A stretch of 64,000 nucleotides of DNA from Synechococcus sp. AG-670-B23. GTDB taxonomy: Bacteria; Cyanobacteriota; Cyanobacteriia; PCC-6307; Cyanobiaceae. Location of the stretch: assembly GCA_003209165.1 (NCBI GenBank), contig QCSL01000003.1, positions 19,032-83,031 of the forward strand, given 5' to 3'. The first letter of the stretch is position 1. Every line of letters starts with the position of its first letter. A program made the translations under genes and the position numbers. Positions 26,936 through 36,748 of this stretch are shown here, one piece after another. A model generated the notes under the pieces. It did no database searches. It saw only the letters and a list, made by a program, of their open reading frames with translations, and was not told where the DNA came from.

Positions 26936-27522
26936 GGAAAAACGTCTCCCCCAGCATCAGCAGCCTTGAACCCCGGAGCTTCGGCATCTTTGCCTGAAAG
27001 GCTCACTTCGGCGCCCTCCAAACGATCGATCGGCCAGGCAATGCCCAGATCCGGATCATTCCAGACGATGGCCCGTTCACAGGATTTGTTCCAGAACCCC
27101 CGCGCCTTGTATTGCACCTCCGCAACACTGCTGAGGGTGAGAAAGCCGTGGGCGAAGCCTTCGGGAATCCAAAGCTGGCATTTGTTTTCAGCACTCAGTT
27201 CGGCGCCGACCCAGGCGCCGAAGGTGGGCGAGCCGCGCCGGATGTCAACGGCGACGTCATGGATCCCCCCGACTGTTGCGCGCACAAGCTTGGCCTGGGG
27301 TTCCGGTGCGAGCTGGTAATGCAGCCCCCGAAGCACGCCTCGTATCGAGCGGGAGTGGTTGTCTTGGGAAAACACCACGGTTTCGCCAACAGCCTCATCG
27401 AATGAGCGTCGGTTCCAGCTTTCGTAGAACCAGCCACGGTCATCACCGAAGCATCTGGGAGTCATCAGCAGTGGCCCGTCGATGGTCTGGCCATTGGTGG
27501 TCTTGAGTTGTTCAAACTGCAT
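26932..27522 (-). CDS. rfbC: dTDP-4-dehydrorhamnose 3,5-epimerase RmlC
   Basis: A 196-residue cupin-type epimerase. '[18 protein letters not shown]', '[21 protein letters not shown]' with the catalytic His, and '[14 protein letters not shown]' define the family. It inverts C3 and C5 of the dTDP-4-keto sugar. The start lies 11 bases inside the rfbA 3' end and the stop overlaps rfbD. Confidence 0.95.
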   Translation of the reverse strand: MQFEQLKTTNGQTIDGPLLMTPRCFGDDRGWFYESWNRRSFDEAVGETVVFSQDNHSRSIRGVLRGLHYQLAPEPQAKLVRATVGGIHDVAVDIRRGSPTFGAWVGAELSAENKCQLWIPEGFAHGFLTLSSVAEVQYKARGFWNKSCERAIVWNDPDLGIAWPIDRLEGAEVSLSGKDAEAPGFKAADAGGDVFP

Positions 27523-28450
27523 GGCTCACCTCCAGGCTGGTTTGCAAAGCAGCGTGATCGCTCACGCTCTCTTCCAGCATCTGGAGCAGATAGGAGCCAT
27601 AGCCACTCTTCTTTAAGGGTTGCGCCAGTTGATTGAGTTGTTCCGCAGTGATCCAACCTTGGCGCCAGGCCACCTCCTCCGGGCACCCCACCTTTAGCCC
27701 TTGACGATGTTCCAGCGTGCGGATGTAGCTGCCTGCATCGTTGAGGGAGTCGCAGGTGCCAGTGTCGAGCCAGGCCATGCCACGGCCCATCAGTTCCACT
27801 CGCAGCAGCCCTTCGTCTAGATACATCTGATTGAGATCAGTGATCTCCAGCTCGCCACGAGCTGAAGGCTTCACCTCGCGGGCTCGATCTACGACGCTGT
27901 CGTCGTAGAAATACAACCCCGTAACGGCGTAGCGGCTCTTGGGTTGTTGGGGTTTTTCCTCCAGGCTCAGCACGCGACCATCAGAATCGAACTCCGCGAC
28001 GCCGTAACGCTCGGGATCGCTGACGGGGTAAGCAAAGACCGTCGCCCCTAGGGACTGATCGTTGCTGTTCACCAATTGCGGCACCAGATCGTGCCCATGG
28101 AAGAGGTTGTCCCCTAAAACCAACGCAGCTGGGTGGCCCGCCAGGAAGTCGGCACCGATCAGAAACGCCTGGGCCAATCCGTCAGGGCTCGGTTGCACGG
28201 CGTACTCGATCGTCATGCCCCACTGGCTGCCATCGCCTAGCACACGCTGGAAAGCCTTCTTGTCATGCGGAGTGGTGATGATCAGCACCTCACGGATCCC
28301 CGCCAGCATCAGTGTGCTGAGCGGGTAATAGATCATTGGCTTGTCGTAAACCGGCAAGAGCTGTTTGCTGACGGCCTGGGTGATCGGATGCAGCCGCGTG
28401 CCACTTCCGCCAGCCAGGATGATTCCCCGTCGCTTGGATGCGGTGCTCAT
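27512..28450 (-). CDS. rfbA: glucose-1-phosphate thymidylyltransferase RmlA
   Basis: A 312-residue nucleotidyltransferase: '[37 protein letters not shown]' at the start (quoted in part: '[13 protein letters not shown]'), '[14 protein letters not shown]' with the metal-binding Asp, and '[20 protein letters not shown]'. It makes dTDP-glucose and so feeds the rhamnose pathway. ATG 28450 ('MSTASKRR') is chosen over 28462. It is the first gene of the rfbA-C-D-B operon; the 54-base gap to the upstream glycosyltransferase may hold a promoter. Confidence 0.95.
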   Translation of the reverse strand: MSTASKRRGIILAGGSGTRLHPITQAVSKQLLPVYDKPMIYYPLSTLMLAGIREVLIITTPHDKKAFQRVLGDGSQWGMTIEYAVQPSPDGLAQAFLIGADFLAGHPAALVLGDNLFHGHDLVPQLVNSNDQSLGATVFAYPVSDPERYGVAEFDSDGRVLSLEEKPQQPKSRYAVTGLYFYDDSVVDRAREVKPSARGELEITDLNQMYLDEGLLRVELMGRGMAWLDTGTCDSLNDAGSYIRTLEHRQGLKVGCPEEVAWRQGWITAEQLNQLAQPLKKSGYGSYLLQMLEESVSDHAALQTSLEVSHAV

Positions 28451-28504
28451 TGGCTCGATCACCCGCGTGAAGTCGGCGTTATTACAGCACGAGACCCCTT
28501 GCGC

Positions 28505-31462
28505 TCACTCCCGTTCATCCCGCTGCAACCCAGTCAAGAACCGCTGCAACCATGGTTTGGGTCGCAGTTGGCGTTCGATACTGGCCGCCAACTGAGGGTT
28601 GCGTTGGCCGATCACCTCTGGCCAGGTGTCGACCGGTTGTCGCGTCGGGTTGTCCTGCAGCAGGCTCACCTTTAGGAAGGGGAAGCCGCGTTGCTCAATC
28701 AAGTGCTTCCAGTCGTAGTGGAGAACATTCCCGTTCGCATTATGAGTGTAAAGGCTCTCGAGCTTCAGCTCCGCTGCCCGCAGCTGCACCGGCAGGCCCA
28801 CTTCGCATTGTTTGACCAGGTCCCGTTTGCGGGGCCAAATCTGCAGGGCATCCCAGAAGTGGTTAAAGGCTTGGCACTGCAGTGCCTTGGGTTTGTAAGC
28901 AGTGAAGGCTGACGACAGATGGGGTTCGTACATCAGATCGTCCGTCAACCCAATCACGTCCGCTGAGCTCGCGTGCAGGCGTTGGAATAGGTCGTCGAGG
29001 GGAGTGATCGGCCCCCAGAAGCTGTCGTTGGTGAGCACCAGGAACGCTGCTTGATCAATTTCTTGCCGATGCAGGTTGAGTGCTGCTTTCCAGCTGCCGA
29101 AGTCATATCCCTGGTTGCGTCGGATCACGATCGCGGCACAGCGTTGGCGCAGCCGATGCAGTGTTCTTGGGTGCCAGCGCAGCCCCCAAGCCGACGACAC
29201 AACAATCACATCGGCGAAGCGGCGGTACTCGTCAATCAGAGGGAAGAGGTCATCCCGAAACCGGTTGTCCCCTGAGAAGTGCGCCAGCAGAACGATCGGT
29301 CGTTGGCGGCTGGGTTGGAAGTTTGGGTCCCTCCAGTGCATCAGCACAGCATCTGGAACCGGCCCTTTTGAGCGCGGCGCTGCTTCCCTGGGCTGGTAGC
29401 GATTGCTGTGGGGGTGGATCCGTTGGCTGGTGAGGGGGTCGCCTGCGGCAAACAGCCTGGCGTGCTTGGCCCTCAGGTAACCGGATTCCCGTTGATGCCG
29501 AGCCAGCGCTGCGCCTTCCCGATCCTTCCCGCGACTGATCGATTCGTGATGAACTATCTCCACAAAGGGGGTCACGACCACCGAACCACCGCTCTGCCTA
29601 AGGCGCAGGCAGAGATCCACATCGTTAAACGCCACTGCGAGATTTTCATCGAAGCCTTTGATTCGATCGAACTCGTTGCGGCGGATCATTAGGCAGGCCC
29701 CGGTCGCGGCTGTGAACTCCTCCTGCACCAGCAGGGGGGTGAGCGTGGACAGCACAGGGGCACTGTGAAGGTGTTTGCCGGGCTCCACCACACAGCGCCG
29801 TTCCCCCTTCACCAGCACGACCCCTTGATGCTGAATGCTCCCGTCGGGGTATTTCAGCCTGGCCCCCACGGCTTTGGTGCCGCGGTAGGCGAATGGGTCC
29901 AACAGCGCCTGAAGCACCTCGGCTGATCGAAATTCGATGTCGTTGTTCAGCAGCAACAAATGGTTGCCACGGGCATGGCTTCGACCGATGTTGTTGAGCC
30001 GCGAATAGTTGAATGGTGCGTCCACCCGCACCACGCAAACGTCGTCGAGCTGAGCCTGTTCGTCCAGCCAGGCCTGGGTGGCAGATTCCTTGCTGCCATT
30101 GTCGATCATGATTAGCTCATAGGCCACAGCTCCAGCGCAGCGGCGCAGGGATTCGACGCAGCTTTGGGTGAGCTCGACCCGGTCGCGAAACGGGATCAAA
30201 ACCGACACCAAAACATTGGGATCGGCACTGAGCTGAAGCTGATGGCAGGCGCTCAGCGATGTAATGGGAGTTAGCTGTCCGCCGGGCTCTAGAAAGCCTG
30301 GGCTGTGCCTTTGGGTGATCGCTAGTATCTCAGTGCGGAGCTCAGGGGACCAGCAATGGCGGTCGGCCGGCGAGGCCACGTCGGGCACTGTCGGGTTCGC
30401 CCGGATGGATCGCTGAATTAACGCCTCTGAACAGTGGGCGATGGCGTCGCCGCGTCGGCAAACCTGCAGCGCCAAATCCAGCAATAGGGCGTGGAGCGAA
30501 CCGGTGGATGTCGGCAACGTCAGCTGTTGCAGCGTGGACCAGCGGATGGTCACCAGGCCGCCCAGGCATCCCCGGCAGAGGAGGCGAAACGGCGTGATCG
30601 CTGTTCTGTTTTGGCGGTTTCCTGCCGGAACAGAGGGGTCGTCACTCCAGTGCAGCGTTTCGTCGCTGGTGAGAAAGACCGCTGCCGGGTGTTGCGCCGC
30701 ACAGTGGGCCATGCGCAGTGCCGACTCGGGATCCAGCTGATCACTGACATGGCAGAAGCTGACCAGGGTGTCGTCGTCAGGGGGCGGCGCTCCGATCCAT
30801 CCAGACAGATGCTCCAGTGAGGCGTGGCGGATCTGGCTCCAACCCTGCTCTGGCGCCATGGGTTCAGCCTTCGCTTCGTTTTCCGTTGGGTGTAGGACCA
30901 CCAGCATCGAGGTGGCTGAGGAAACGGACTCACTTGGTATTGGCTCCGGGGCGGGGGGCTGGTAGCGATCGAGATCCATGCCCAGGGGCTGTCCCCGCTG
31001 GAAACGTTGACGGCCGATGCCGCCCAGGTGCTCTAGGGCGCTAAGGGAGCCTTCACGGGCCGCTGGTCTCAACCCATCCCGGTAGGCCTGTAGGTGCACC
31101 GGTGGTAGATCCGTGAACAGGCTGCGATGTCCCAGGGCGATCTCGCCCAGGCGGCCGCTGCTCAGCAGTTGCTTGGCGTCCGTCAGGTCCCAGTGGCAGG
31201 CCAACAGATCGATGGGATCTAGTCCGCTTTCTTCAGGGGACCACTGGCTTGGGTCGCGCAACAGGGCGATGGGTAGCAACGACGGATCAAGCAGCTCTCG
31301 CGGGAGCTGGAAAAGCTGCTGGTGGAGCTGTTGCTGCCAACCCTCGATCTCGTCGGCACTGGCGATGCCAGATTGCCAGCGCTGCCAGGCCTGGGCATCA
31401 AGCGTGGTGTTGTCTTTGCCGCTTGCAGGCTCCACGTCCTGATCGTCGGGGCGTCCAGTCAA
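28505..31462 (-). CDS. GT2-RgpF two-domain glycosyltransferase, 985 aa
   Basis: Residues 1-410 are not recognised; they are rich in Gln and Leu and carry 'LVSFCHVSDQLDPESALRMA', similar to degenerate GT2 repeats. Residues about 418-660 are a GT2 domain: 'VSVLIPFRDRVELTQSC', 'IMIDNGSKESATQAWL', 'LLLNNDIEF' and 'FNDVDLCLRLRQSGG'. Residues about 720-960 are an RgpF-like domain: 'IVLLAHFSGDNRFRDDL', 'NQGYDFGSWKAAL', 'LTNDSFWGP'. It should act on the same rhamnose-containing polysaccharide as the 1161-aa protein. ATG 31462 overlaps the dus stop (ATGA). Confidence 0.85.
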   Translation of the reverse strand: MTGRPDDQDVEPASGKDNTTLDAQAWQRWQSGIASADEIEGWQQQLHQQLFQLPRELLDPSLLPIALLRDPSQWSPEESGLDPIDLLACHWDLTDAKQLLSSGRLGEIALGHRSLFTDLPPVHLQAYRDGLRPAAREGSLSALEHLGGIGRQRFQRGQPLGMDLDRYQPPAPEPIPSESVSSATSMLVVLHPTENEAKAEPMAPEQGWSQIRHASLEHLSGWIGAPPPDDDTLVSFCHVSDQLDPESALRMAHCAAQHPAAVFLTSDETLHWSDDPSVPAGNRQNRTAITPFRLLCRGCLGGLVTIRWSTLQQLTLPTSTGSLHALLLDLALQVCRRGDAIAHCSEALIQRSIRANPTVPDVASPADRHCWSPELRTEILAITQRHSPGFLEPGGQLTPITSLSACHQLQLSADPNVLVSVLIPFRDRVELTQSCVESLRRCAGAVAYELIMIDNGSKESATQAWLDEQAQLDDVCVVRVDAPFNYSRLNNIGRSHARGNHLLLLNNDIEFRSAEVLQALLDPFAYRGTKAVGARLKYPDGSIQHQGVVLVKGERRCVVEPGKHLHSAPVLSTLTPLLVQEEFTAATGACLMIRRNEFDRIKGFDENLAVAFNDVDLCLRLRQSGGSVVVTPFVEIVHHESISRGKDREGAALARHQRESGYLRAKHARLFAAGDPLTSQRIHPHSNRYQPREAAPRSKGPVPDAVLMHWRDPNFQPSRQRPIVLLAHFSGDNRFRDDLFPLIDEYRRFADVIVVSSAWGLRWHPRTLHRLRQRCAAIVIRRNQGYDFGSWKAALNLHRQEIDQAAFLVLTNDSFWGPITPLDDLFQRLHASSADVIGLTDDLMYEPHLSSAFTAYKPKALQCQAFNHFWDALQIWPRKRDLVKQCEVGLPVQLRAAELKLESLYTHNANGNVLHYDWKHLIEQRGFPFLKVSLLQDNPTRQPVDTWPEVIGQRNPQLAASIERQLRPKPWLQRFLTGLQRDERE

Positions 31463-32460
31463 GCCGACGCGGCAAGGGCATCGATCTGCTGATTCAGCAG
31501 GTCCCTGGCTTTGGCGGGTGTGGGGGCCCGCATCAGGTCATGACGCAGTCGCGAGGCTCCAGGAAAACCTGCGCAGGTCCAGCCCATGTGTTTTCGGGCG
31601 ATCAGCAATCCATGCTCGCCGCGATCCTTCACCAGGCCGTCCAGTTGATCTCGGGCCAGCGCAAGCCGTGCTGACGGGTTCGGCGTGGAGGGAATCGCAC
31701 GACCGGCCAGTGCGGCGTCGATCTGTCCCACCAGCCATGGGGCTCCCATGGTGCCGCGGCCCACCATCACGCCTGCTGCACCGGTCTGATTCAGGCAACG
31801 CAGCGCATCTTCGGGGGTATTGATGTCGCCATTCGCGATCAGGGGGATCGTGAGGGCCTCTCGGACTTGAGTAATGGCACTCCAGTCCGCAGCGCCCTTG
31901 AAGCCCTGTTCCCGGGTGCGTCCATGCAGCGTGAGCAGTTGTGCGCCGGCTTGTTCCAGTTGTTGGCACCAGTGCACGGGATCCGCATCACTGCCACACC
32001 ATCCCAGGCGCGTCTTCACGGTGACGGGGACTGCAACGGCACCTGCCACCGCTTCCAAAATCCGTATGGCCAGATCGGGATCACGGATCAACCCGGAACC
32101 GCCCCCTTTGCGTGCAATTTTTCGTACGGGGCATCCCATGTTGATGTCGATCAGGAAGGCTCCACTGGCTTCAGCCCGCCGTGCCGCATCCACCATGGCC
32201 TGAGGGCGATGGTCGAACAGTTGCACGCCGATGGGTCCGGGTTCCTCGGCGAGTGATTCGACCTTGCAGAGCCCGTGCCCCATCTCAAGGCTGGTGGCAT
32301 TCACCATTTCAGTGAACAGCAGGGCGTCGGGCGCCCAGCGTCGAACCAGGCCACGAAACACCCGATCGCTCACCCCCGCCAACGGTGATTGCAGAACTCG
32401 GCACCGCAGCTGACGCGCGGTCCCATGGCCGGGAAGCTGTATAGGGGATAAAGCATTCAT
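31459..32460 (-). CDS. dus: tRNA-dihydrouridine synthase
   Basis: A 333-residue FMN enzyme of the Dus family. 'VLQSPLAGVSDRVFRGLVRR', 'GVQLFDHRPQAM', 'DINMGCPVRKIARKGGGSGL' with the catalytic Cys, 'LTLHGRTREQG' and 'IPLIANGDINTPEDAL' are diagnostic. It reduces uridines in the tRNA D-loop. ATG 32460 is the family start; the ORF track adds 48 residues that run into the divergent DUF1823 gene. The subtype (DusA/B/C) cannot be set firmly. Confidence 0.93.
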   Translation of the reverse strand: MNALSPIQLPGHGTARQLRCRVLQSPLAGVSDRVFRGLVRRWAPDALLFTEMVNATSLEMGHGLCKVESLAEEPGPIGVQLFDHRPQAMVDAARRAEASGAFLIDINMGCPVRKIARKGGGSGLIRDPDLAIRILEAVAGAVAVPVTVKTRLGWCGSDADPVHWCQQLEQAGAQLLTLHGRTREQGFKGAADWSAITQVREALTIPLIANGDINTPEDALRCLNQTGAAGVMVGRGTMGAPWLVGQIDAALAGRAIPSTPNPSARLALARDQLDGLVKDRGEHGLLIARKHMGWTCAGFPGASRLRHDLMRAPTPAKARDLLNQQIDALAASA

Positions 32461-32487
32461 AGGCCCATGCTGCACAACGCAATCGAC

Positions 32488-32934
32488 ATGACCTGGCCGC
32501 TCAGTCGTTCGTTGCTCTTGCAGATCCTCGAAGACCGCTGCAGCGATCGCTTTGTCTGCGAAAGGATTTGGGAGCGTTTGGGCTATTGGCCTGCCGAACC
32601 TCAATGGTGCGCCGGCCCCGACACGCCGCAGGATTGGGCGGACGCTTTCCCCCAGGCTCCCGAGTTGATTGCTGAGCGACCGGCGTCGGTTCGTTTGACC
32701 CGCTCAATCCCTAAGGAATACAAGCAGCTTCTCAAGCAACAGCTCAACTTCGCGGGGTACCGGATCGGTGAGTTGTATCCCCGCCGCACCCGGCGAGCTA
32801 CAGCTGTTAACTGGTTGCTGGCCTGGCTGTCACAGCAGGGAGAACCCCTGCCGGAGGATGGGCCTTTGGGGCCTGAGCTTCCTGCTCCAGTCGATCCGGT
32901 GCAGGGGCACCCCGGCGATCTGCCGGTGGGCTGA
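32488..32934 (+). CDS. DUF1823 family protein
   Basis: A 148-residue protein. 'FVCERIWERLGYW', 'DWADAFPQAPELIAERPASV' and 'SIPKEYKQLLKQQLNFAGYRIGELYPRRTRRATAVNWLL' (in part: 'KQLLKQQLNFAGYRIGELYP') are DUF1823 features; the family is cyanobacterial and uncharacterised. The start may be ATG 32488 or ATG 32467; the first leaves more room for the divergent dus promoter. The C-terminal 25 residues are Pro/Gly-rich and probably disordered. Confidence 0.75.
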   Translation: MTWPLSRSLLLQILEDRCSDRFVCERIWERLGYWPAEPQWCAGPDTPQDWADAFPQAPELIAERPASVRLTRSIPKEYKQLLKQQLNFAGYRIGELYPRRTRRATAVNWLLAWLSQQGEPLPEDGPLGPELPAPVDPVQGHPGDLPVG

Positions 32935-32935
32935 C

Positions 32936-33317
32936 TCAAGCCTGAATCCTGATTGGCGTGCCCTTAGGGGTGTTTTGAAACAACCAAAGTGCGGTTCATC
33001 GGCATGCGTACAAAGCCATGGCTGCGGGGGACGCCGAAGGGTTACCCGGTTTTCTCCTGCCAGGTGGAGGCATGGAGGCAGATGGCCTCATTGGCACTGA
33101 AGCACATCGTGAACGGCACCCCTGGAACGGTGTATGTGCATCCGTCCATCGTGGTGGAGCAGTACTTCGTATAAACCTTGCTGTTGTAGATCGGTGTCGG
33201 CGTTGAGGCCTTGCCGGTGCTGACCGGAATCACACGGACCAAATCTTGTTGGCTGTCGTAAACGGGCAGGCGTTGGCTTGAGAGGTCGACCACGAGACTG
33301 GCGACGAGCTCGAGCAT
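32936..33317 (-). pseudogene. decayed L,D-transpeptidase (YkuD family)
   Basis: The reading frame from ATG 33317 gives YkuD-like sequence: 'RVIPVSTGKASTPTPIYNSK', 'YTVPGVPFTMCFS', 'ICLHASTWQEKTG', then an in-frame TAA at 33042-33044. The same frame continues 'PFGVPRSHGFVRMP', where the catalytic Cys of the usual SHGCVRM is Phe. After a frameshift near 32998 the end reads 'WLFQNTPKGTPIRIQA' and a stop. Nonsense, active-site loss and frameshift together show decay. The intact family cross-links peptidoglycan. The 70-aa product up to the TAA would lack the active site. Confidence 0.85.
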
Positions 33318-33353
33318 GGCAAGTGAAAAGACTGACCCCCCACAGTGGTCTCA

Positions 33354-33375
33354 AGCGAGACTCGCCTGTCTCGCT
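33354..33375 (+). promoter_or_regulatory. hairpin in the der 5' region
   Basis: 'agcgagac' and 'gtctcgct' pair perfectly over 8 bp with a 6-base loop, 71 bases before the der start. No T-run follows. It may be a leader hairpin or the end of an upstream transcript. Confidence 0.35.
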
Positions 33376-33445
33376 GTGAAAGAATTTCAGTTCCGCAAAG
33401 GTTTGTGGTGTCTCTGTAGGGTGAAAGATTGGCCTGAGCAAATCC

Positions 33446-34813
33446 TTGGCGCGTCCCGTCGTCGCAATCATCGGACGCCCCAATGTCGGTAAGTCGACCT
33501 TGGTGAATCGGTTGTGCCGCAGCCGCGAAGCCATCGTCCACGATCAGCCTGGTGTGACGCGTGATCGCACCTACCAGGATGGTTATTGGGGCGATCGGGA
33601 ATTCAAGGTCGTCGATACCGGTGGGTTGGTGTTCGATGACGACAGTGAGTTCCTGCCAGAGATCCGGGAGCAGGCGGCTCTCGCGCTAGAGGAAGCCAGT
33701 GTGGCTCTGGTGATCGTGGACGGTCAGCAGGGGCTCACGGCCGCTGATGAATCCATCGCTGAATTTCTGCGCAGTCATCGCTGTCCCACGCTTCTTGCGG
33801 TGAACAAGTGCGAGTCTCCGGAGCAGGGCCTCGCTATGGCTGGTGAATTCTGGATTCTTGGCTTAGGTGAGCCCCATCCGATCTCGGCCATCCACGGGGC
33901 CGGCACCGGAGAACTGCTGGATCAAGTGCTCACCTTTTTGCCCCCGAAGGATCAAGAGGGCGATGAGGAGGAGCCGATTCAGATGGCCATCATCGGACGG
34001 CCGAATGTCGGAAAATCCAGTCTTCTGAATACCATCTGCGGTGAGCAAAGGGCGATTGTCAGCCCTATCCGCGGCACAACCCGCGACACGATTGACACCA
34101 GCATTATTCGTGAAAATCGTCCCTGGCGCCTGGTGGACACGGCGGGTATCCGCCGGCGTCGCAGCGTCAACTACGGTCCGGAATTCTTCGGCATCAACCG
34201 CAGTTTCAAGGCGATCGAACGCAGTGATGTCTGTGTGCTTGTCATTGATGCCCTCGATGGGGTGACCGAGCAGGATCAGCGCCTGGCGGGCCGCATCGAG
34301 GAGGACGGCCGTGCCTGCGTGGTGGTCGTCAACAAGTGGGACGCCGTGGAAAAAGACAGCCACACCATGACGGCGATGGAAAAGGAGCTGCGTTCCAAGC
34401 TCTATTTCCTCGATTGGGCACCGATGCTTTTTACCTCGGCGCTAACGGGCCAGCGGGTGGAGAGCATTTTTGGCCTAGCCGCCTTGGCGGTTGAGCAGCA
34501 CCGACGCCGCGTCAGCACGTCTGTAGTAAACGAGGTGCTCAAGGAAGCGCTGAGTTGGCGCAGTCCTCCAACCACCCGGGGTGGCCGCCAAGGAAAGCTG
34601 TATTACGGCACCCAGGTGGCCAGCCGGCCTCCTAGCTTCACTCTGTTTGTCAACGACCCAAAACTGTTCGGAGAGACGTACCGCCGCTATGTCGAGCGCC
34701 AGATCCGCGAGGGTCTTGGCTTCGATGGCAGCCCGCTGCGCTTGTTCTGGCGTGGCAAGCAACAACGTGATGCCGAGCGCGACCTTGCCCGTCAACAGAG
34801 TCGCAAAAGCTGA
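33446..34813 (+). CDS. der: ribosome-assembly GTPase Der (EngA)
   Basis: A 455-residue protein with two tandem GTPase domains. G1 motifs are '[10 protein letters not shown]' near residue 10 and '[10 protein letters not shown]' near residue 183; G3 'DTGG' and 'DTAG'; G4 'NKCE' (variant of NKxD) and 'NKWD'. A C-terminal KH-like domain follows. Der acts in 50S subunit assembly and is usually essential. The start is TTG 33446; no better start precedes 'ARPVVAIIG'. It begins a plus-strand run with cbiQ, pipX and pipY. Confidence 0.95.
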   Translation: MARPVVAIIGRPNVGKSTLVNRLCRSREAIVHDQPGVTRDRTYQDGYWGDREFKVVDTGGLVFDDDSEFLPEIREQAALALEEASVALVIVDGQQGLTAADESIAEFLRSHRCPTLLAVNKCESPEQGLAMAGEFWILGLGEPHPISAIHGAGTGELLDQVLTFLPPKDQEGDEEEPIQMAIIGRPNVGKSSLLNTICGEQRAIVSPIRGTTRDTIDTSIIRENRPWRLVDTAGIRRRRSVNYGPEFFGINRSFKAIERSDVCVLVIDALDGVTEQDQRLAGRIEEDGRACVVVVNKWDAVEKDSHTMTAMEKELRSKLYFLDWAPMLFTSALTGQRVESIFGLAALAVEQHRRRVSTSVVNEVLKEALSWRSPPTTRGGRQGKLYYGTQVASRPPSFTLFVNDPKLFGETYRRYVERQIREGLGFDGSPLRLFWRGKQQRDAERDLARQQSRKS

Positions 34814-34816
34814 GCC

Positions 34817-35725
34817 ATGGACTGGTTGCGCCAGGTCCCCATGGGGCAATACGTTGATGGCTCCACCGGTTGGCTTCGGTTCTTGGACCCACGGCTGAAG
34901 CTGGCCTGGTCCCTTGTCTTTCTGCTCACGCCTGTTCTGGCGGGGCCTCTTTGGCGCATTGGCCTGGTGGTGGCTCTGGTGCTGATCACACTCGGCAGTG
35001 GTCTGTCCCGGTCACTGTGGTGGCGGTCTGTTCTGCTCTTGACGGCCTTGGCGACTGTAGTGGGCCTGTTGTCGATGTTGTTACCGGCTGTGGATCCCCC
35101 TGCGGCTTTCCCGCTGCGCAATCCGGCAGAGCTTCCTGGGCTAGAGACGGAAGGACCCACCTGGGATTTGCTGCGCCTCGGCCCCCTGCAGCTGGGCGCT
35201 TTCCAGTTGGGACCTCTGGTGGTGGATCGGGCCTCGGCGGTGCTGGGGCTGCGAACGTCGACCTTGATCTTCACCGTGATTCACAGTGTCAATCTGATGC
35301 TGATCACAACTCCACCTGAGGATCTGGTCTGGGCTCTCAGTTGGTGCCTGGCTCCAATGAAGTGGCTGGGGTTTCCTGTGGAGCGGCTGGGGTTTCAACT
35401 TCTGCTGGCGCTTCGTTTTTTGCCTCTCGTGCAGGAGGAGCTCCAGAATCTGCTCCGCTCCCTCGCCAGTCGTGCCGTCAACCTGCGCCAGTTGGGCTTC
35501 AAGGCCAGTTTCGGCTTGGTGTTGGCCGTCGGAGAGCGGCTGCTGGCCAACATTCTTCTCAGAGCTGAGCAGGGAGCCGATGCTCTGGTCGCCCGTGGCG
35601 GCCGAATCCTCGACCCGTCGTACTTCCGTATACCTCCCGATCGTCCTACTCCCCTGCTGAATGGCCTGGCGATGGTTGCTCTTGTGTTGGTGATCGGGCT
35701 TCGGGGTCAGTACGGTACCCAATGA
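34817..35725 (+). CDS. CbiQ/EcfT-family energy-coupling transporter membrane component
   Basis: A 302-residue membrane protein. 'GSTGWLRFLDPRLKLAWSLVFL' is the typical N-terminus of EcfT/CbiQ, and 'LALRFLPLVQEELQNLLRSLASRAVN' plus 'NILLRAEQGADALVARGG' form the cytoplasmic coupling helices with the Ala-Arg-Gly type motif. ECF transporters import vitamins or Co/Ni ions; the ATPase and substrate-binding partners are not nearby, so the cargo is open. It starts 3 bases after der and overlaps pipX by 4 bases (ATGA). Confidence 0.85.
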   Translation: MDWLRQVPMGQYVDGSTGWLRFLDPRLKLAWSLVFLLTPVLAGPLWRIGLVVALVLITLGSGLSRSLWWRSVLLLTALATVVGLLSMLLPAVDPPAAFPLRNPAELPGLETEGPTWDLLRLGPLQLGAFQLGPLVVDRASAVLGLRTSTLIFTVIHSVNLMLITTPPEDLVWALSWCLAPMKWLGFPVERLGFQLLLALRFLPLVQEELQNLLRSLASRAVNLRQLGFKASFGLVLAVGERLLANILLRAEQGADALVARGGRILDPSYFRIPPDRPTPLLNGLAMVALVLVIGLRGQYGTQ

Positions 35726-36006
35726 CCTTCGATTACGGCATGGCGTCCGAGCGATATCTGAATCACCCCACCTTCGGGATGCTCTACAGGGTGGCTCCGG
35801 CTGGTGAGGGCCGTGACGTCTACGCCACGCTGTACGCCCAGCGCATGTTCTTCCTGGTAACCCTGCAGCCTCGTGGCGCCCAGTTCGAAGTGATTCCCTA
35901 CGGGGACGCGCGTCATCACGCCGAGGTGCATCTGGGTCGTTGCCGGCGGGATGGCTCGGAAGATCTTGACTCCTGGAGTCAGCTTTTCGATCAGACGTTC
36001 ATCTGA
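35722..36006 (+). CDS. pipX: PipX, NtcA coactivator and PII partner
   Basis: A 94-residue (or 88-residue) protein. 'SERYLNHPTFGMLYRV' and 'YATLYAQRMFFLVTLQP' are PipX signatures. In model cyanobacteria PipX binds PII when 2-oxoglutarate is low and coactivates the nitrogen regulator NtcA when it is high. ATG 35722 makes an ATGA overlap with cbiQ; ATG 35740 matches the start of described PipX proteins. The residues after position 75 form the C-terminal helices. The pipX-pipY order is conserved in cyanobacteria. Confidence 0.93.
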   Translation: MTFDYGMASERYLNHPTFGMLYRVAPAGEGRDVYATLYAQRMFFLVTLQPRGAQFEVIPYGDARHHAEVHLGRCRRDGSEDLDSWSQLFDQTFI

Positions 36007-36010
36007 ACCC

Positions 36011-36673
36011 TTGACCAATTCGTTCGCTGCGCGTTGGCAGGCTCTCCATGTTGACCGCCCTGCCTCATCAAGGCTTCTGGCCATCAGCAAGGGGCACCCG
36101 GCAGCGTCAGTACGTTGCGTTGCAGACCTTGGTCAATGTGATTTCGGGGAAAGCCGCGTCCAGGAGGCTCTACCTAAGCAAAAGGAATTAGTCGATCTGA
36201 AGTTGCGCTGGCATTTCATCGGGCGCCTGCAGAGCAACAAAGTGCGGCCCGTAGTGAAGGCCTTCGATGTTATTCACTCGGTGGATTCCTTTGCCCTGGC
36301 TGAACGGGTGTCGCGCATCGCCGTGGAGGAGTCCCGTCAGCCTGAAGTGCTGCTCCAGGTGAAACTCCGCCCCGACCCCAGCAAAGGGGGGTTGTCGGCC
36401 GATGAGCTCGGCGCCATCTGGCCAGACCTGCAGGCTCTGCCCGGGTTGCGGATTTCGGGTCTGATGACCATGGCACCGCTCGACATGGCAGCCCAGCAGC
36501 GCAAGGCGTTGTTTTCTGACTGCCGTGCCCTGGCGGATCGGCTCGCCTTGGCGGAGTGCTCGATGGGAATGAGCACCGACTGGAGGGAGGCTGCAGAAGC
36601 CGGCAGCACGTGGCTCAGGATCGGCTCGGCACTGTTCGGCCCGAGGTTGGTGTCAACAGACTCTGGGAATTGA
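36011..36673 (+). CDS. pipY: PipY, YggS-type PLP-binding protein
   Basis: A 220-residue PLP-binding protein of the YggS/PROSC family. 'RLLAISKGHPAASVR' carries the PLP Lys, 'DFGESRVQEALPKQ' and 'WHFIGRLQSNKVRPVV' are hallmark segments, and 'LMTMAPL' and 'SMGMSTDWREA' close the barrel. The family keeps PLP and amino-acid pools balanced. The start is TTG 36011, 4 bases after pipX; the ORF-track start lies inside pipX. Confidence 0.92.
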   Translation: MTNSFAARWQALHVDRPASSRLLAISKGHPAASVRCVADLGQCDFGESRVQEALPKQKELVDLKLRWHFIGRLQSNKVRPVVKAFDVIHSVDSFALAERVSRIAVEESRQPEVLLQVKLRPDPSKGGLSADELGAIWPDLQALPGLRISGLMTMAPLDMAAQQRKALFSDCRALADRLALAECSMGMSTDWREAAEAGSTWLRIGSALFGPRLVSTDSGN

Positions 36674-36748
36674 CTTGCCCCGCCGCAGCGAAAACGGTAT
36701 CCAGGGACATGGTTTTCTAACCACATCCAGACCGAGAGGAATCCCAAG

